From NCBI GenBank assembly GCA_030609605.1, contig JAUWBY010000011.1, forward strand, positions 1 to 20,748: a stretch of DNA of 20,748 bases. Reading direction: 5' to 3'. Origin of the DNA: Candidatus Eiseniibacteriota bacterium. GTDB taxonomy: Bacteria; Joyebacterota; Joyebacteria; Joyebacterales; Joyebacteraceae. Each line of letters opens with the position of its first letter. Position 1 is the first letter of the stretch. The position numbers and the translations under genes are program-made. This document shows positions 7,105 to 14,755 of the stretch, piece after piece. The notes below the pieces were generated by a model. It ran no database searches and had not been told where the DNA came from. It worked only from the letters and a program-made list of their open reading frames with translations.

Positions 7105-8454
7105 TCACATCACGCGCGTCTTGGCCGGAACGGCAGCCTCGGTGGGCTCTCTAAGGTGGCTCCCTGAGGAGACACCTCGCGCGGCAGAGAGCCCACCATC
7201 AGCCTCTCGGGGGGGGCCCGAGTCCTCTTCGTAGAACGCCGGGGCTGCTGCTCCCGCGTAGCACTTCACGACAACCATTGTGATGTCGTCTGCCTGCGCA
7301 GCCCCAGCCACGAAACCCGTAAGTTCCGTGTAGACGCGTTTCTCAATGTCACGGGCGCCAAGATGACGATGCTCGACCAGAAGACCCTCGAGCCGTTCGT
7401 CTCCAAACATCTCCTCTTCTGGATTCAGCGCCTCGGTCACGCCATCGGTGAAAAGAACGACGCTGTCGCCGGGACCCAGTGAGACAACGGCATCCTCATA
7501 CTCGACGTCCGGCATGATCCCTACGATCAGTCCGCCCTTGTCGAGAAACTCCTTCTCTCCATCTGAGCGGAGAACACAAGGTAGATTATGCCCTGCGTTG
7601 ACGTAACGGATCTCTCCCGTTCTAGTGTCGAGCACGCAGTAGAAGAACGTGATAAATTCACTGTCACCCGTGTAGCTGTGGGCGATCCTGTTGACGTGCC
7701 GCATGAGCTGCCGCGGCTCCACTCCACTCTCCGCCAGAGCCCGTACCGCGGCCTGGATATTGGCCATGAGGATCGCAGCCGGAGTTCCCTTCCCAGCTAC
7801 GTCGCCGATCGTAATGGCGAGCTTCCCATCACCCAAGTCGATGACATCGAAGCAATCGCCGCCCACGTGCCGTGCAGGAACGCTGAACCCGTATATGTCC
7901 CAGCCGGGCGGTTCGGGGAAGCTCGTAGGCAAGAGCTGCGTCTGGATCGTCCGTGCGATGTCCATCTCCTGTTCCAGCTTGCTCCGCTCAGCGACGACCG
8001 TCTCGATCTGCTGCCTCAGGAGCTCGTAGTTGTACGTGATGGCTCCAATCGTAAGTGCGACGACTCCGTTCACGGTCACAATCATGAGAGCGTTCCGCAC
8101 CTGGTAGAGAACGACCAGCGGGTTGATGAGGATGGCCAGACCGCTCCCGAACACGCCGGCCGCAATCAGCGTAATAACTGCGAGCGGGAAACGAACGTAG
8201 ACCGGAAATCCGCTCATCTTCGGAAGCACGTAGCGAACTGTGAGCACCGCTGCAAAGACCGCGACATTGGCAAACACAATACTCATCGGAATGAGCGACC
8301 GCGCTGCCCCGCCTTCACTGCCGGAAAAGACCTTAATCGCCAGTCCTACCGCCAGGCCGGCAGCGCTCGCTGCAAGCGCCCAGAGAAGGACCGTCTTGAG
8401 GCTGAGCCTCCGGGAAAGTCCTTGAGATGAGGTGCCGCGTGTACCTCGACTCAT
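7105..8454 (-). CDS. Membrane-bound SpoIIE/RsbU-type PP2C serine phosphatase
   Basis: A 449-residue protein with four predicted membrane helices (about 20-42, 52-78, 86-112, 120-142), a short coiled linker (143-168) and a complete SpoIIE/PPM phosphatase domain (about 169-398). Metal-site motifs are all present: GGDCFD (198-203), GDVAGKG (217-223), NAGHN (286-290), LFTDGVTEA (334-342) and QADD (387-390). SpoIIE/RsbU relatives dephosphorylate anti-anti-sigma (STAS) proteins in partner-switch pathways; no STAS protein or anti-sigma kinase is encoded here, so its target must be elsewhere. The membrane domain is closely related to that of the LytS-type kinase at 10770-11906, and it presumably senses the same class of signal. 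The ATG has GGAGG 8 bases ahead and begins 3 bases after the upstream stop, so translation is probably coupled. The 50-residue Ala/Gly/Pro tail is low complexity. Confidence 0.93.
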   Translation of the reverse strand: MSRGTRGTSSQGLSRRLSLKTVLLWALAASAAGLAVGLAIKVFSGSEGGAARSLIPMSIVFANVAVFAAVLTVRYVLPKMSGFPVYVRFPLAVITLIAAGVFGSGLAILINPLVVLYQVRNALMIVTVNGVVALTIGAITYNYELLRQQIETVVAERSKLEQEMDIARTIQTQLLPTSFPEPPGWDIYGFSVPARHVGGDCFDVIDLGDGKLAITIGDVAGKGTPAAILMANIQAAVRALAESGVEPRQLMRHVNRIAHSYTGDSEFITFFYCVLDTRTGEIRYVNAGHNLPCVLRSDGEKEFLDKGGLIVGIMPDVEYEDAVVSLGPGDSVVLFTDGVTEALNPEEEMFGDERLEGLLVEHRHLGARDIEKRVYTELTGFVAGAAQADDITMVVVKCYAGAAAPAFYEEDSGPPREADGGLSAARGVSSGSHLREPTEAAVPAKTRVM

Positions 8455-8457
8455 CGG

Positions 8458-9816
8458 TTATCCCTCCGTCCCGGTTCCGGGAAAGGCACTCGGAAGACCC
8501 ACGTCTCCGGGTACTGGTGTCGGCTCAAACGCGGTTGCCAGACCTGTCTCCTTGCGCTGCAGGAGCGCGCCGAAACCGAAGAAGATAATGATGACGCCTG
8601 CCAGTGTCCCGATCACGGGTATCGCCGTGATGATGTACACGCCAAGGAGACCCAGCAGCATTGGAGGAACAGGTGATCTTGTCATGATCGCATCACCCCG
8701 CCTGAGGATCGCATTGCCAAGCCAGAGGGCCACATAGAACTTGGCGACATAGAGAGCGATGACATAGGCCGGCGTCAGCACCAGAAAACCAAACGGAATC
8801 GTGACGATGAAGACGATCGAAAGAACGATGATGATCGGCATGCAGATGAAAGCGATGAACCCGATTCCCACGCTCTTGAGCGGCTTCGTCCTGATGATGT
8901 TTGCCGTCTTCCTGGCGTGATCGCTCGTCACGGCGATTATGATGCTCCCAGCAATGATGGCGGCGATGAACCCAAAAAGATGCATGAGAGACTTGAAGCG
9001 CCCGGCGAAATCGACAACCGCCGTGATTCCATCGTCACTGTCCTGCTGCTTGAAGGTGATCGTCCCGCTGATGATGCCGCTTCCGAACTCGATCTGTGTC
9101 GGTCCCTGGTAGATGAGATCCCCACCGACATGCGCTCCGTCCAGAAGAGTGATACCTCCGTCCGTGAAGAGTTCGGCGTTGCCGTCGATCACGCCGGACA
9201 TCGTCAGCTCGCCCCCGGCAATCCTGGCATCGCCCTTCACGGTCCCGCGGTGCGTCACTTGACCGGCTCCAGCGAGAAGGCTGCCCTCGATAACGGCGTC
9301 ATCGAAGATAACGAGGTTCGCAGCCCCGATCAAAGCATCACCCCTTATCGTTCCATGGATGTAGACGTTCTGGGCGAAGACACGGACGTCATCACCGACG
9401 ATGCCGTTGATGGTGACGTCCTGAGCGAATGCGGTCAGGTCCTGGGTCAGCGTGCCGTCGATTGTGAGCCACTGTGCCCAGACGCAGGCGTCGCCATCGA
9501 GCGTCCCTCTGACGTTGAAGCTCTGAGTCCACATGTAAACGTCGTGGGCATACGTTTCATCCTCAGGAACGGTGAAGCTCCCCGTCTGCTCGATCCGCAT
9601 CGTGTTGCCGATCGTGATGCTCGTCCCGGACGATGAAGTGACCGAATCGTCGATCATCTGTATTCCCGCTGTCCCACCCGATGCAGCTCCTGCGACGGCC
9701 GCCGTGACGGCCTTGCCAAGAGCCACGCCATCGGCGGCGGCAGGAGCTGCGAGCCCCATCACGAGCGCAATCACTATGACCACGATGCTCGCTATGATGT
9801 TCCGTTCCGCACTCAT
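8458..9816 (-). CDS. Exported bactofilin-like beta-helix protein with C-terminal membrane domain
   Basis: A 452-residue protein. A signal peptide (about 6-28, ending AAPAAA) leads to a spacer and then to eight or so consecutive turns of about 17 residues (about 104-240). Each turn begins G-[TVI] and has the pattern hydrophobic-x-G-D (for example GTLDGDACVWAQWLTID, GTLTQDLTAFAQDVTIN, GIVGDDVRVFAQNVYIH). This is the signature of a right-handed beta-helix like that of bactofilins (polymer-forming cytoskeletal proteins). About five membrane helices follow (278-298, 316-340, 343-370, 385-400, 402-420). Topology puts the helix outside the cytoplasm, unlike classical bactofilins. The ATG at 9816 follows GGGGGGAAGGA; an in-frame start at 9882 would put 22 odd residues before the signal peptide. 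First gene of the unit with the SpoIIE phosphatase and the protease. Role unknown; an envelope scaffold or signal input is plausible. Confidence 0.8.
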   Translation of the reverse strand: MSAERNIIASIVVIVIALVMGLAAPAAADGVALGKAVTAAVAGAASGGTAGIQMIDDSVTSSSGTSITIGNTMRIEQTGSFTVPEDETYAHDVYMWTQSFNVRGTLDGDACVWAQWLTIDGTLTQDLTAFAQDVTINGIVGDDVRVFAQNVYIHGTIRGDALIGAANLVIFDDAVIEGSLLAGAGQVTHRGTVKGDARIAGGELTMSGVIDGNAELFTDGGITLLDGAHVGGDLIYQGPTQIEFGSGIISGTITFKQQDSDDGITAVVDFAGRFKSLMHLFGFIAAIIAGSIIIAVTSDHARKTANIIRTKPLKSVGIGFIAFICMPIIIVLSIVFIVTIPFGFLVLTPAYVIALYVAKFYVALWLGNAILRRGDAIMTRSPVPPMLLGLLGVYIITAIPVIGTLAGVIIIFFGFGALLQRKETGLATAFEPTPVPGDVGLPSAFPGTGTEG

Positions 9817-9888
9817 TTCCTTCCCCCCGTTGTCGGCTCGATATGAGCCGTGTCTGCTACTCAACTCCCGTGGTTCTCCCATGGTGCA

Positions 9889-9939
9889 ATAATACGAGTC
9901 GGACAGCCTTGTACGAAGGCAATGTCCGTCAAATGACGG
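9889..9939 (-). promoter_or_regulatory. Candidate promoter and operator of the beta-helix/SpoIIE/protease operon
   Basis: In the 201-base gap upstream of the beta-helix gene the minus strand has a -10-like TATTAT (9894-9889) that would leave a leader of about 65 bases. Just upstream is a long interrupted inverted repeat: CGGACA (9900-9905) and GCCTT (9906-9910) pair with AAGGC (9916-9920) and TGTCCG (9923-9928), 11 bp with a 2-base bulge. Next to it is a perfect palindrome, CCGTCA-AA-TGACGG (9926-9939), which contains TTGACG on the minus strand but is too far from the -10 to be its -35. Symmetry over the -35 region suggests protein binding; alternatively the large hairpin could end the response regulator transcript. 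No exact LytTR direct repeat was found. Confidence 0.4.
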
Positions 9940-10017
9940 TTCTGGCGGGTGAGTTGGAGTGTTGGCGAGGTGAGATGAAGAGGGGCGGCGGGAGTAGGAT
10001 GCGCTACGCCACTCCGT

Positions 10018-10773
10018 CTACCAAGGCAGAATCTCGCGCAGGCTCTTTGCCCGCGCTCGGGAGAGCACGACCTCCGTCCGGTCGGCATCATCCATGACGA
10101 CCTTGTACTTCCCTCCGAACCACGGCACGATCTCGACGACGCAATTCAGGTTAACGATGCTGGAGCGGTGAGTGCGAAAGAACACGTTCGCATCCAGTCT
10201 TCGTTCGAGTTCGGCCATCGTCATGTTGACGAGATAGCGTTCGTCCTTCGTGTGCACGAAGACCAGTTCGTCGGACGCCTCGATCCACACGATTCGATCA
10301 AGATCCAGTAGTACGATTCTCTTACCTTTCGTAACAGGCAGCCGGTTGATGCCGCCCTGGAGCACGAGTCCGGCGAGACGTTCTATCTGTTCGCTGAAGC
10401 TCGCTCCCCCCTCGAGAAGCTCGCGCGCACGCCCCAGCGCTTCCGCGAATCTCTCTTTCTCGATCGGTTTGAGAAGATAGTCGATCGAGTTCACCTCGAA
10501 GGCCTTGATGGCGTACTCGTCGTACGCGGTTGCGAAGATAACGAGCGGGGTGTCGTCGAGGGCCTCGATCACCTCGAAACCGTCCATGCCGGGCATCTGT
10601 ATGTCGAGGATAACAAGATCCGGTGCAAGCTCTCTGATTCTCTCCACGGCCACGAGGCCGTTCTCCGCCTCGCCCACGCACTCACACCCCTCGCACTCCG
10701 CGAGGAGAGTCTTCACGCGCTCGCGAGCCAGCTTCTCGTCGTCGACCACAAGGACCCTGATCGTGTCGGTCAT
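10018..10773 (-). CDS. LytTR-family response regulator
   Basis: A 251-residue two-component regulator. The receiver domain (about 5-120) has the acidic pocket D11-D12, phosphoacceptor D57 (LVILDIQMPG), T82 and K102. The LytTR DNA-binding domain (about 144-251) has the usual core FFRTHRSSIVNLN near 198-210 and a C-terminal basic stretch. LytTR regulators bind paired direct repeats in promoters and often control cell-surface or virulence genes. The ATG overlaps the stop of the kinase gene by 4 bases (ATGA, 10770-10773), so the two are a cognate, translationally coupled pair. Last gene of the unit. Its regulon is not visible from sequence; the adjacent beta-helix operon promoter is one candidate target (inference). 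Confidence 0.96.
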   Translation of the reverse strand: MTDTIRVLVVDDEKLARERVKTLLAECEGCECVGEAENGLVAVERIRELAPDLVILDIQMPGMDGFEVIEALDDTPLVIFATAYDEYAIKAFEVNSIDYLLKPIEKERFAEALGRARELLEGGASFSEQIERLAGLVLQGGINRLPVTKGKRIVLLDLDRIVWIEASDELVFVHTKDERYLVNMTMAELERRLDANVFFRTHRSSIVNLNCVVEIVPWFGGKYKVVMDDADRTEVVLSRARAKSLREILPW

Positions 10774-11906
10774 CGCTCTTCCTCCCCCGATCCGGGCTCC
10801 CGATCGGCCGCGCCGATGGGAATGGTGAGACGGACGGTCATCCCCCGGTCGGGTTCGCTCTTGACGGTGAGCCAATCGCCGGTGCCGTAGCGCGTATTCA
10901 GCCGGTCGCGCACACTCCGGAGACCGTAGCCGGCCGACATCGTGTCGTGCAAATCGTCGGTCGAGACACCGACGCCGTCGTCTCGCACAGTGATCACCAG
11001 GAAGTCGTCCGCGACGCTCGCATCGATACTCACGGTTCCTCCGCTTACGCTCGGTGATATCCCGTGGCGCACGGCGTTCTCTACTATCGGTTGCAGGATG
11101 AGCGGTGGGATCTCCACATCCCCGGCGCCCGGTGCTATCGAGTGCTCCACACGCATCCGGTCTCCGAATCGGGCTCGCTCGATGTCGAGATAGGCGTCGA
11201 CGAGTTCGAGTTCCCGGGTAAGCGGCACACTGCTCTCTTCCGAAGCCAGGAGCGTCTTCCTGAAAACGCTGGCCAGGCGCTCCAGCGTGCGCCGGGCTGC
11301 CTCCGGATCTATGGTCGTCAGTGCCGAGATGGAGTTCAGCGCATTGAAGAGGAAATGTGGGTTTATCTGCGCCTTCAGGGCCTTGAGTTCGGACCGCGTA
11401 GCCAGTTCCTTCAGTCTCTCCTCCCGGACGCGATTCTCGGCAAGCTCGCTGTAGCCTCGTTCTATCTCCTGTCTCATCTGCTCGTAGTTGTAGGTGATAA
11501 GGCCGACTATGACCGCGATGACGCTGTCGACCAGCACGAGCAGGAGCGTCAGGCGCCCTTGATAGAGGACAAATACTGGATTTCGGAAGATGACCAGAAC
11601 CGATCCGAACGCGCCCCCGGCAAGGAGTGTGATGATGGCAAGCGGGATCCTGACGTAGACCGGTAGCGCGCTGTAGCGTGGCAGAATGAAGCGCGCGGTG
11701 AGTCCAGCCGCGAAGCCGACGGCGTTGGCGAAGAGGATGCTGAGAGGAATGAAGCTTTCAAGCGCACCGGGACGGTCGGCGAAGAGAGCGATCGCCACGC
11801 CGACGAGCGCGCCGGCGAGCGAGTTCGCCACGACCCACAGGATGAGAGTCCGCGCCGTAGCGCCGAAATCCCTGGCCGTGAATCTGATGGGCTGCTCCTC
11901 TGTCAC
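10770..11906 (-). CDS. LytS/YehU-type membrane sensor histidine kinase
   Basis: A 378-residue kinase. Four predicted membrane helices (about 20-43, 50-76, 84-108, 116-140) are followed by a coiled linker (143-172), the His_kinase domain with phosphoacceptor H184 in AQINPHFLFNALNSI (179-193), and an ATP-binding domain with the N box QPIVENAVRHG (272-282), DDGVGV (309-314) and GYGLRSVRDRL (326-336). It should phosphorylate the LytTR regulator encoded immediately downstream. The membrane domain is not the classic 5TM LytS domain; it matches that of the SpoIIE phosphatase two genes further on. I chose the GTG at 11906 (GAGG 8 bases ahead). A GTG at 11927 is also possible, and starting at 12011 would overlap the upstream gene by 80 bases. 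The gene starts 25 bases after the PBP4-type gene. Confidence 0.94.
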   Translation of the reverse strand: MTEEQPIRFTARDFGATARTLILWVVANSLAGALVGVAIALFADRPGALESFIPLSILFANAVGFAAGLTARFILPRYSALPVYVRIPLAIITLLAGGAFGSVLVIFRNPVFVLYQGRLTLLLVLVDSVIAVIVGLITYNYEQMRQEIERGYSELAENRVREERLKELATRSELKALKAQINPHFLFNALNSISALTTIDPEAARRTLERLASVFRKTLLASEESSVPLTRELELVDAYLDIERARFGDRMRVEHSIAPGAGDVEIPPLILQPIVENAVRHGISPSVSGGTVSIDASVADDFLVITVRDDGVGVSTDDLHDTMSAGYGLRSVRDRLNTRYGTGDWLTVKSEPDRGMTVRLTIPIGAADREPGSGEEER

Positions 11907-11931
11907 GTCCGGTACCTCACTTGTCACTCCG

Positions 11932-13491
11932 TCAGCTCTGGTAGATGTGAAGGAGGATTGCGTGCTCCAGATCGTGAACCTGCCACGCCTCGCACGACCA
12001 ACCGTTGACAATGATGGAGAAAAGGATTCTCTTCCCTCCAGTAGTCTTCATAACACCGGAGATCGCGGTCACGCCGTCCAGAAGACCGGTCTTCGCCCTG
12101 ATCTCCCCGCTCAACCCTCCGAAGCCCATCCGATCCCCGAGTGTTCCGTCCGTACCGCTCACACTCAACGAGGAAACATACTCAGGTCCCACCCCGAAGT
12201 CAGCGTACATCTCCCGGATGACGCGGGCAAGGGAACGCGCGGTCAGCCTGCTCTCATGTGACAGACCCGATCCGTCTACTATGCGGAGTTCCGTCGTATC
12301 GATGCCGAGGCTCTCAAGATAGTCCATGAGGATGGTCGCCCCGGAAGTCGTCTCCCCTGGGACTTCCGTCCCACCGTGCATCGCACCGAGCGCTTTCAGA
12401 AGCTGCTCGGCGGTGAAGTTGTTGCTGAACTTGTTGAGGTCCCGAACGATGAGCGAGAGCGGCTTCGAGCGATGAACGAAGAGCTCACGTACGTCATCAG
12501 GTTGGACACCCTGGATGATATCTCCTTCGACCGCTACTCCGGCCCCTCTCAGAAAGGCGGCAAGCGTCGCACCGAATGATCCCGCGGGGTCGTCGATGTT
12601 CCTGTAGAAGACCTTCCCGCGGTGGCCCACCGGTATCCGCCCGGAGATATGAACCACGTTCCGACCGTCCTCGAATCGGCGCCTTACCTGGATCGTCTGG
12701 CTGCGGCGGGCGGAGCAGGTCGTGGCGTCGTTTACTACATCGACGAATCCGGTCTCCGGCGAGAGCTCAATCCGGGCAGCTTTCCCGCTCTTTGCGCCGG
12801 GGTGGACGTGCACGCGAACCGTGTTGAAGTTCGCGGATAGCGCGCCCGTTCTCGCGTGGTAGGCACGATCGCCATCTCCGGCATCCTCCGTCGCCGTAGC
12901 AAGGCTGTCGAAGTATGACACGTCCAGGACGATGTCGCCCGCGATCCGCTCGATTCCCTTCGTCCGGAATCTGTCCGCTATCTTCCAGAACTCCTCCGAG
13001 ACCAGCGACGGATCGCCGCTGCCTCTAACGTAGAGGTTGCCGTCGAGAACCGGGGAGATAGCGTCACCGTCCGTAGAGAAAGTGGTCTCGAACCTGTAGT
13101 CGGGACCCAGGAGCGAGAGCGTAGCGGCGCCCGTCACTATCTTCACGTTCGAGGCAGGGATCATCGGTCTGTCGGCCTGGCGCTCGTAGAGTACTGGGCC
13201 TTCTGCCGGATCCATTGCCCCCTGCTGCGGCGGCGCGCCGACGTCCGCTGAGCCGGAGTCCAGCGAGTCGCGGTCCACGCAGCTGAGGTCCAATGACTCG
13301 ACGATGATGGAGAGCTGTGCCCCACGCAGATGCGGCTTCGCGAGGAACGAGTCTATGATCCAGGAGAGGCTCTGAAGGGAGTGAGTGCTCGCCGTATCCG
13401 CGCCCGGGTCCTCGGCACGGACCGGGTACGGACACAGGACAAGCGCCACCACGAGCGTCAGGACCAGAGCAGGTTTCAAACGTCGCATCAT
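11932..13491 (-). CDS. dacB: PBP4-type D-alanyl-D-alanine carboxypeptidase/endopeptidase (peptidase family S13)
   Basis: Periplasmic low-molecular-mass penicillin-binding protein that trims or cuts D-Ala peptide bonds in peptidoglycan. From the ATG at 13491 it is 519 residues with a signal peptide (MMRRLKPALVLTLVVALVLC, cut near residue 26). All active-site motifs are present: SxxK at S114-K117 (PASNVK), SxN at S356-N358 (KFSNN) and KTG at 467-469 (AKTGLLDG), with the large family insertion between the first two motifs. Residues 71-100 are an extra Asp/Ser/Pro-rich loop before the first motif. The ATG overlaps the amidase stop (ATGA). A second ATG immediately follows and fits the weak ribosome site better. 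Conserved motifs and length make the family assignment firm; the balance of carboxypeptidase and endopeptidase activity is not decided by sequence. Confidence 0.95.
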   Translation of the reverse strand: MMRRLKPALVLTLVVALVLCPYPVRAEDPGADTASTHSLQSLSWIIDSFLAKPHLRGAQLSIIVESLDLSCVDRDSLDSGSADVGAPPQQGAMDPAEGPVLYERQADRPMIPASNVKIVTGAATLSLLGPDYRFETTFSTDGDAISPVLDGNLYVRGSGDPSLVSEEFWKIADRFRTKGIERIAGDIVLDVSYFDSLATATEDAGDGDRAYHARTGALSANFNTVRVHVHPGAKSGKAARIELSPETGFVDVVNDATTCSARRSQTIQVRRRFEDGRNVVHISGRIPVGHRGKVFYRNIDDPAGSFGATLAAFLRGAGVAVEGDIIQGVQPDDVRELFVHRSKPLSLIVRDLNKFSNNFTAEQLLKALGAMHGGTEVPGETTSGATILMDYLESLGIDTTELRIVDGSGLSHESRLTARSLARVIREMYADFGVGPEYVSSLSVSGTDGTLGDRMGFGGLSGEIRAKTGLLDGVTAISGVMKTTGGKRILFSIIVNGWSCEAWQVHDLEHAILLHIYQS

Positions 13492-14048
13492 GCCTCCATC
13501 ACTCCCGGTCCAAGGGGTCGCTCGATCGCGGCCGCGACGGAACGCCGGAACTTGTTCATGTCGACCAGAGACCCCGGACACTCCTTCTTCTGAACGCGCT
13601 CACCGTTCTCGATAACAAAACCGGTTCCCTCGAGTTCCCTGTGCCCCATGACGCGCTCGGCGGAAAGATCGAGCTTCCGCGCGAGATCGGCACAGATGTC
13701 GACGGCCGCTTCCAGCTGTTCGCGAGCCGGCGGTGCGTCGCCCGCCTCGTATGCCATGCAGACACCTATTGAGCGCTCGTTCCACAGCCCAACGTGCCAA
13801 GAGCGTATCTCATGTGATAGACAGCGATAGAGGAGGCCATCGGGTTCCACGAAGTAAGCATAGGCGATCGAAGGGCACCCGTTCGGGGAGATGTGATTGG
13901 GCCCTGTGTGATAGCGCGCAGTCTCCCAGACATTCCAGCCGGGCATGGCTGTGCAGTGCAAGACTATGGTGTCGATCCCGGCGACGTCGCGTCTCTCGGG
14001 CTCACCAGTCCTGGGAAGAACCATCGATATGTCGTGCAGCCATCGCAT
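13488..14048 (-). CDS. N-acetylmuramoyl-L-alanine amidase, type 2 (AmpD/PGRP/T7-lysozyme fold)
   Basis: Zinc amidase that cuts between muramic acid and the stem peptide of peptidoglycan or muropeptides. From the ATG at 14048 it is 186 residues. The zinc ligands are visible: H31 (IVLHCTA), H136 (VMGHREL) and C157 (KKECPGS); IAYAYFVE (61-68) and SWHVGLWNERSIGV (83-96) are family signatures. No signal peptide is present, so it may act in the cytoplasm as AmpD does in cell-wall recycling, or leave by another route. The start is uncertain: the ATG at 14048 overlaps the HAD gene by 47 bases, the ATG at 14024 is the alternative, and neither has a strong ribosome site. The open frame continues to 14300, but that part is a shadow of the HAD gene. 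The stop overlaps the PBP4-type start. Confidence 0.88.
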   Translation of the reverse strand: MRWLHDISMVLPRTGEPERRDVAGIDTIVLHCTAMPGWNVWETARYHTGPNHISPNGCPSIAYAYFVEPDGLLYRCLSHEIRSWHVGLWNERSIGVCMAYEAGDAPPAREQLEAAVDICADLARKLDLSAERVMGHRELEGTGFVIENGERVQKKECPGSLVDMNKFRRSVAAAIERPLGPGVMEA

Positions 14049-14724
14049 CTCTGCCCGGCCATCCCTTGAGTAGTTCCAGAAGATCCAGGAAACTCCCGAC
14101 GGTCTGATCGGCTCCATCAAGTTCCGTGCTCCACGCGAACCCCCACGTGCACCCGACCGACCAGACTCCTGCCTTCTGAGCAGCGCGGATATCGGAACTC
14201 CGGTCACCGACCATGATAGCCCGCCAAGGCAGTACGCCAAGCTTCTGAATGATTCCCGTGATGAGATCTCCCTTGTCACCGGCGCTCTGCTCGCCGGCAC
14301 ACCACGTCTCAGAGAAATACTTCCTGATGTCGAAGTAGTCCAGCACGAAGTTCATATAGGAGGACCCGGCGTTCGTCGCGACCGCAAGCTCATAGCCGCT
14401 CGCCTTCATGCCGGCGAGACCACCCAGGATCCCGGGAAAGAGGGACCCCTTGCCTCCCTCTATGAGTTTATGCTCCCAGTGCCAGATGAGGTCGGCCACC
14501 TCGTCCACGTGCTCGTCGGGAACGGAGGGCAGCACGCCGTGGACATAGTCCTCGCGCGTATTGCCGACGCCGCCCATGACCTTCGCCTCGGTCGGTTGCG
14601 GGATGCTCAGACCGTGTCGCTCGTTGATGTCGCGGACGGCACATTCGAGCGCGCCTACGGTCGTTGCCTTTGAAGAATAGAGGGTGCCGTCGAGATCGAA
14701 GATGATCAGGTCTACCGTACGCAA
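14002..14724 (-). CDS. HAD-superfamily phosphatase (phosphoglycolate phosphatase-like)
   Basis: A 240-residue HAD hydrolase. Motif I is at D10-x-D12 (FDLDGTLY), motif II at T117 (VATNAGS), motif III at K151 and motif IV at GDRSSD (173-178). A helical cap of about 80 residues between motifs I and II gives the Gph/PGMB-like subclass I layout. Substrate is undetermined; such enzymes act on phosphoglycolate, sugar phosphates or nucleotides. The TTG start at 14724 has GGAG 7 bases ahead. It lies 31 bases after the PfkB kinase gene, so kinase and phosphatase may handle the same or linked sugar phosphates (inference). Confidence 0.92.
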   Translation of the reverse strand: MRTVDLIIFDLDGTLYSSKATTVGALECAVRDINERHGLSIPQPTEAKVMGGVGNTREDYVHGVLPSVPDEHVDEVADLIWHWEHKLIEGGKGSLFPGILGGLAGMKASGYELAVATNAGSSYMNFVLDYFDIRKYFSETWCAGEQSAGDKGDLITGIIQKLGVLPWRAIMVGDRSSDIRAAQKAGVWSVGCTWGFAWSTELDGADQTVGSFLDLLELLKGWPGRDAMAARHIDGSSQDW

Positions 14725-14755
14725 TTCCGCGCTCCGTTTCGTGTAGAAGACGTCA

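Noticed and set aside
9817..10017. LytTR binding-site direct repeats upstream of the beta-helix operon
   Set aside because: I looked for two spaced copies of a LytTR-like motif and found only inverted repeats.
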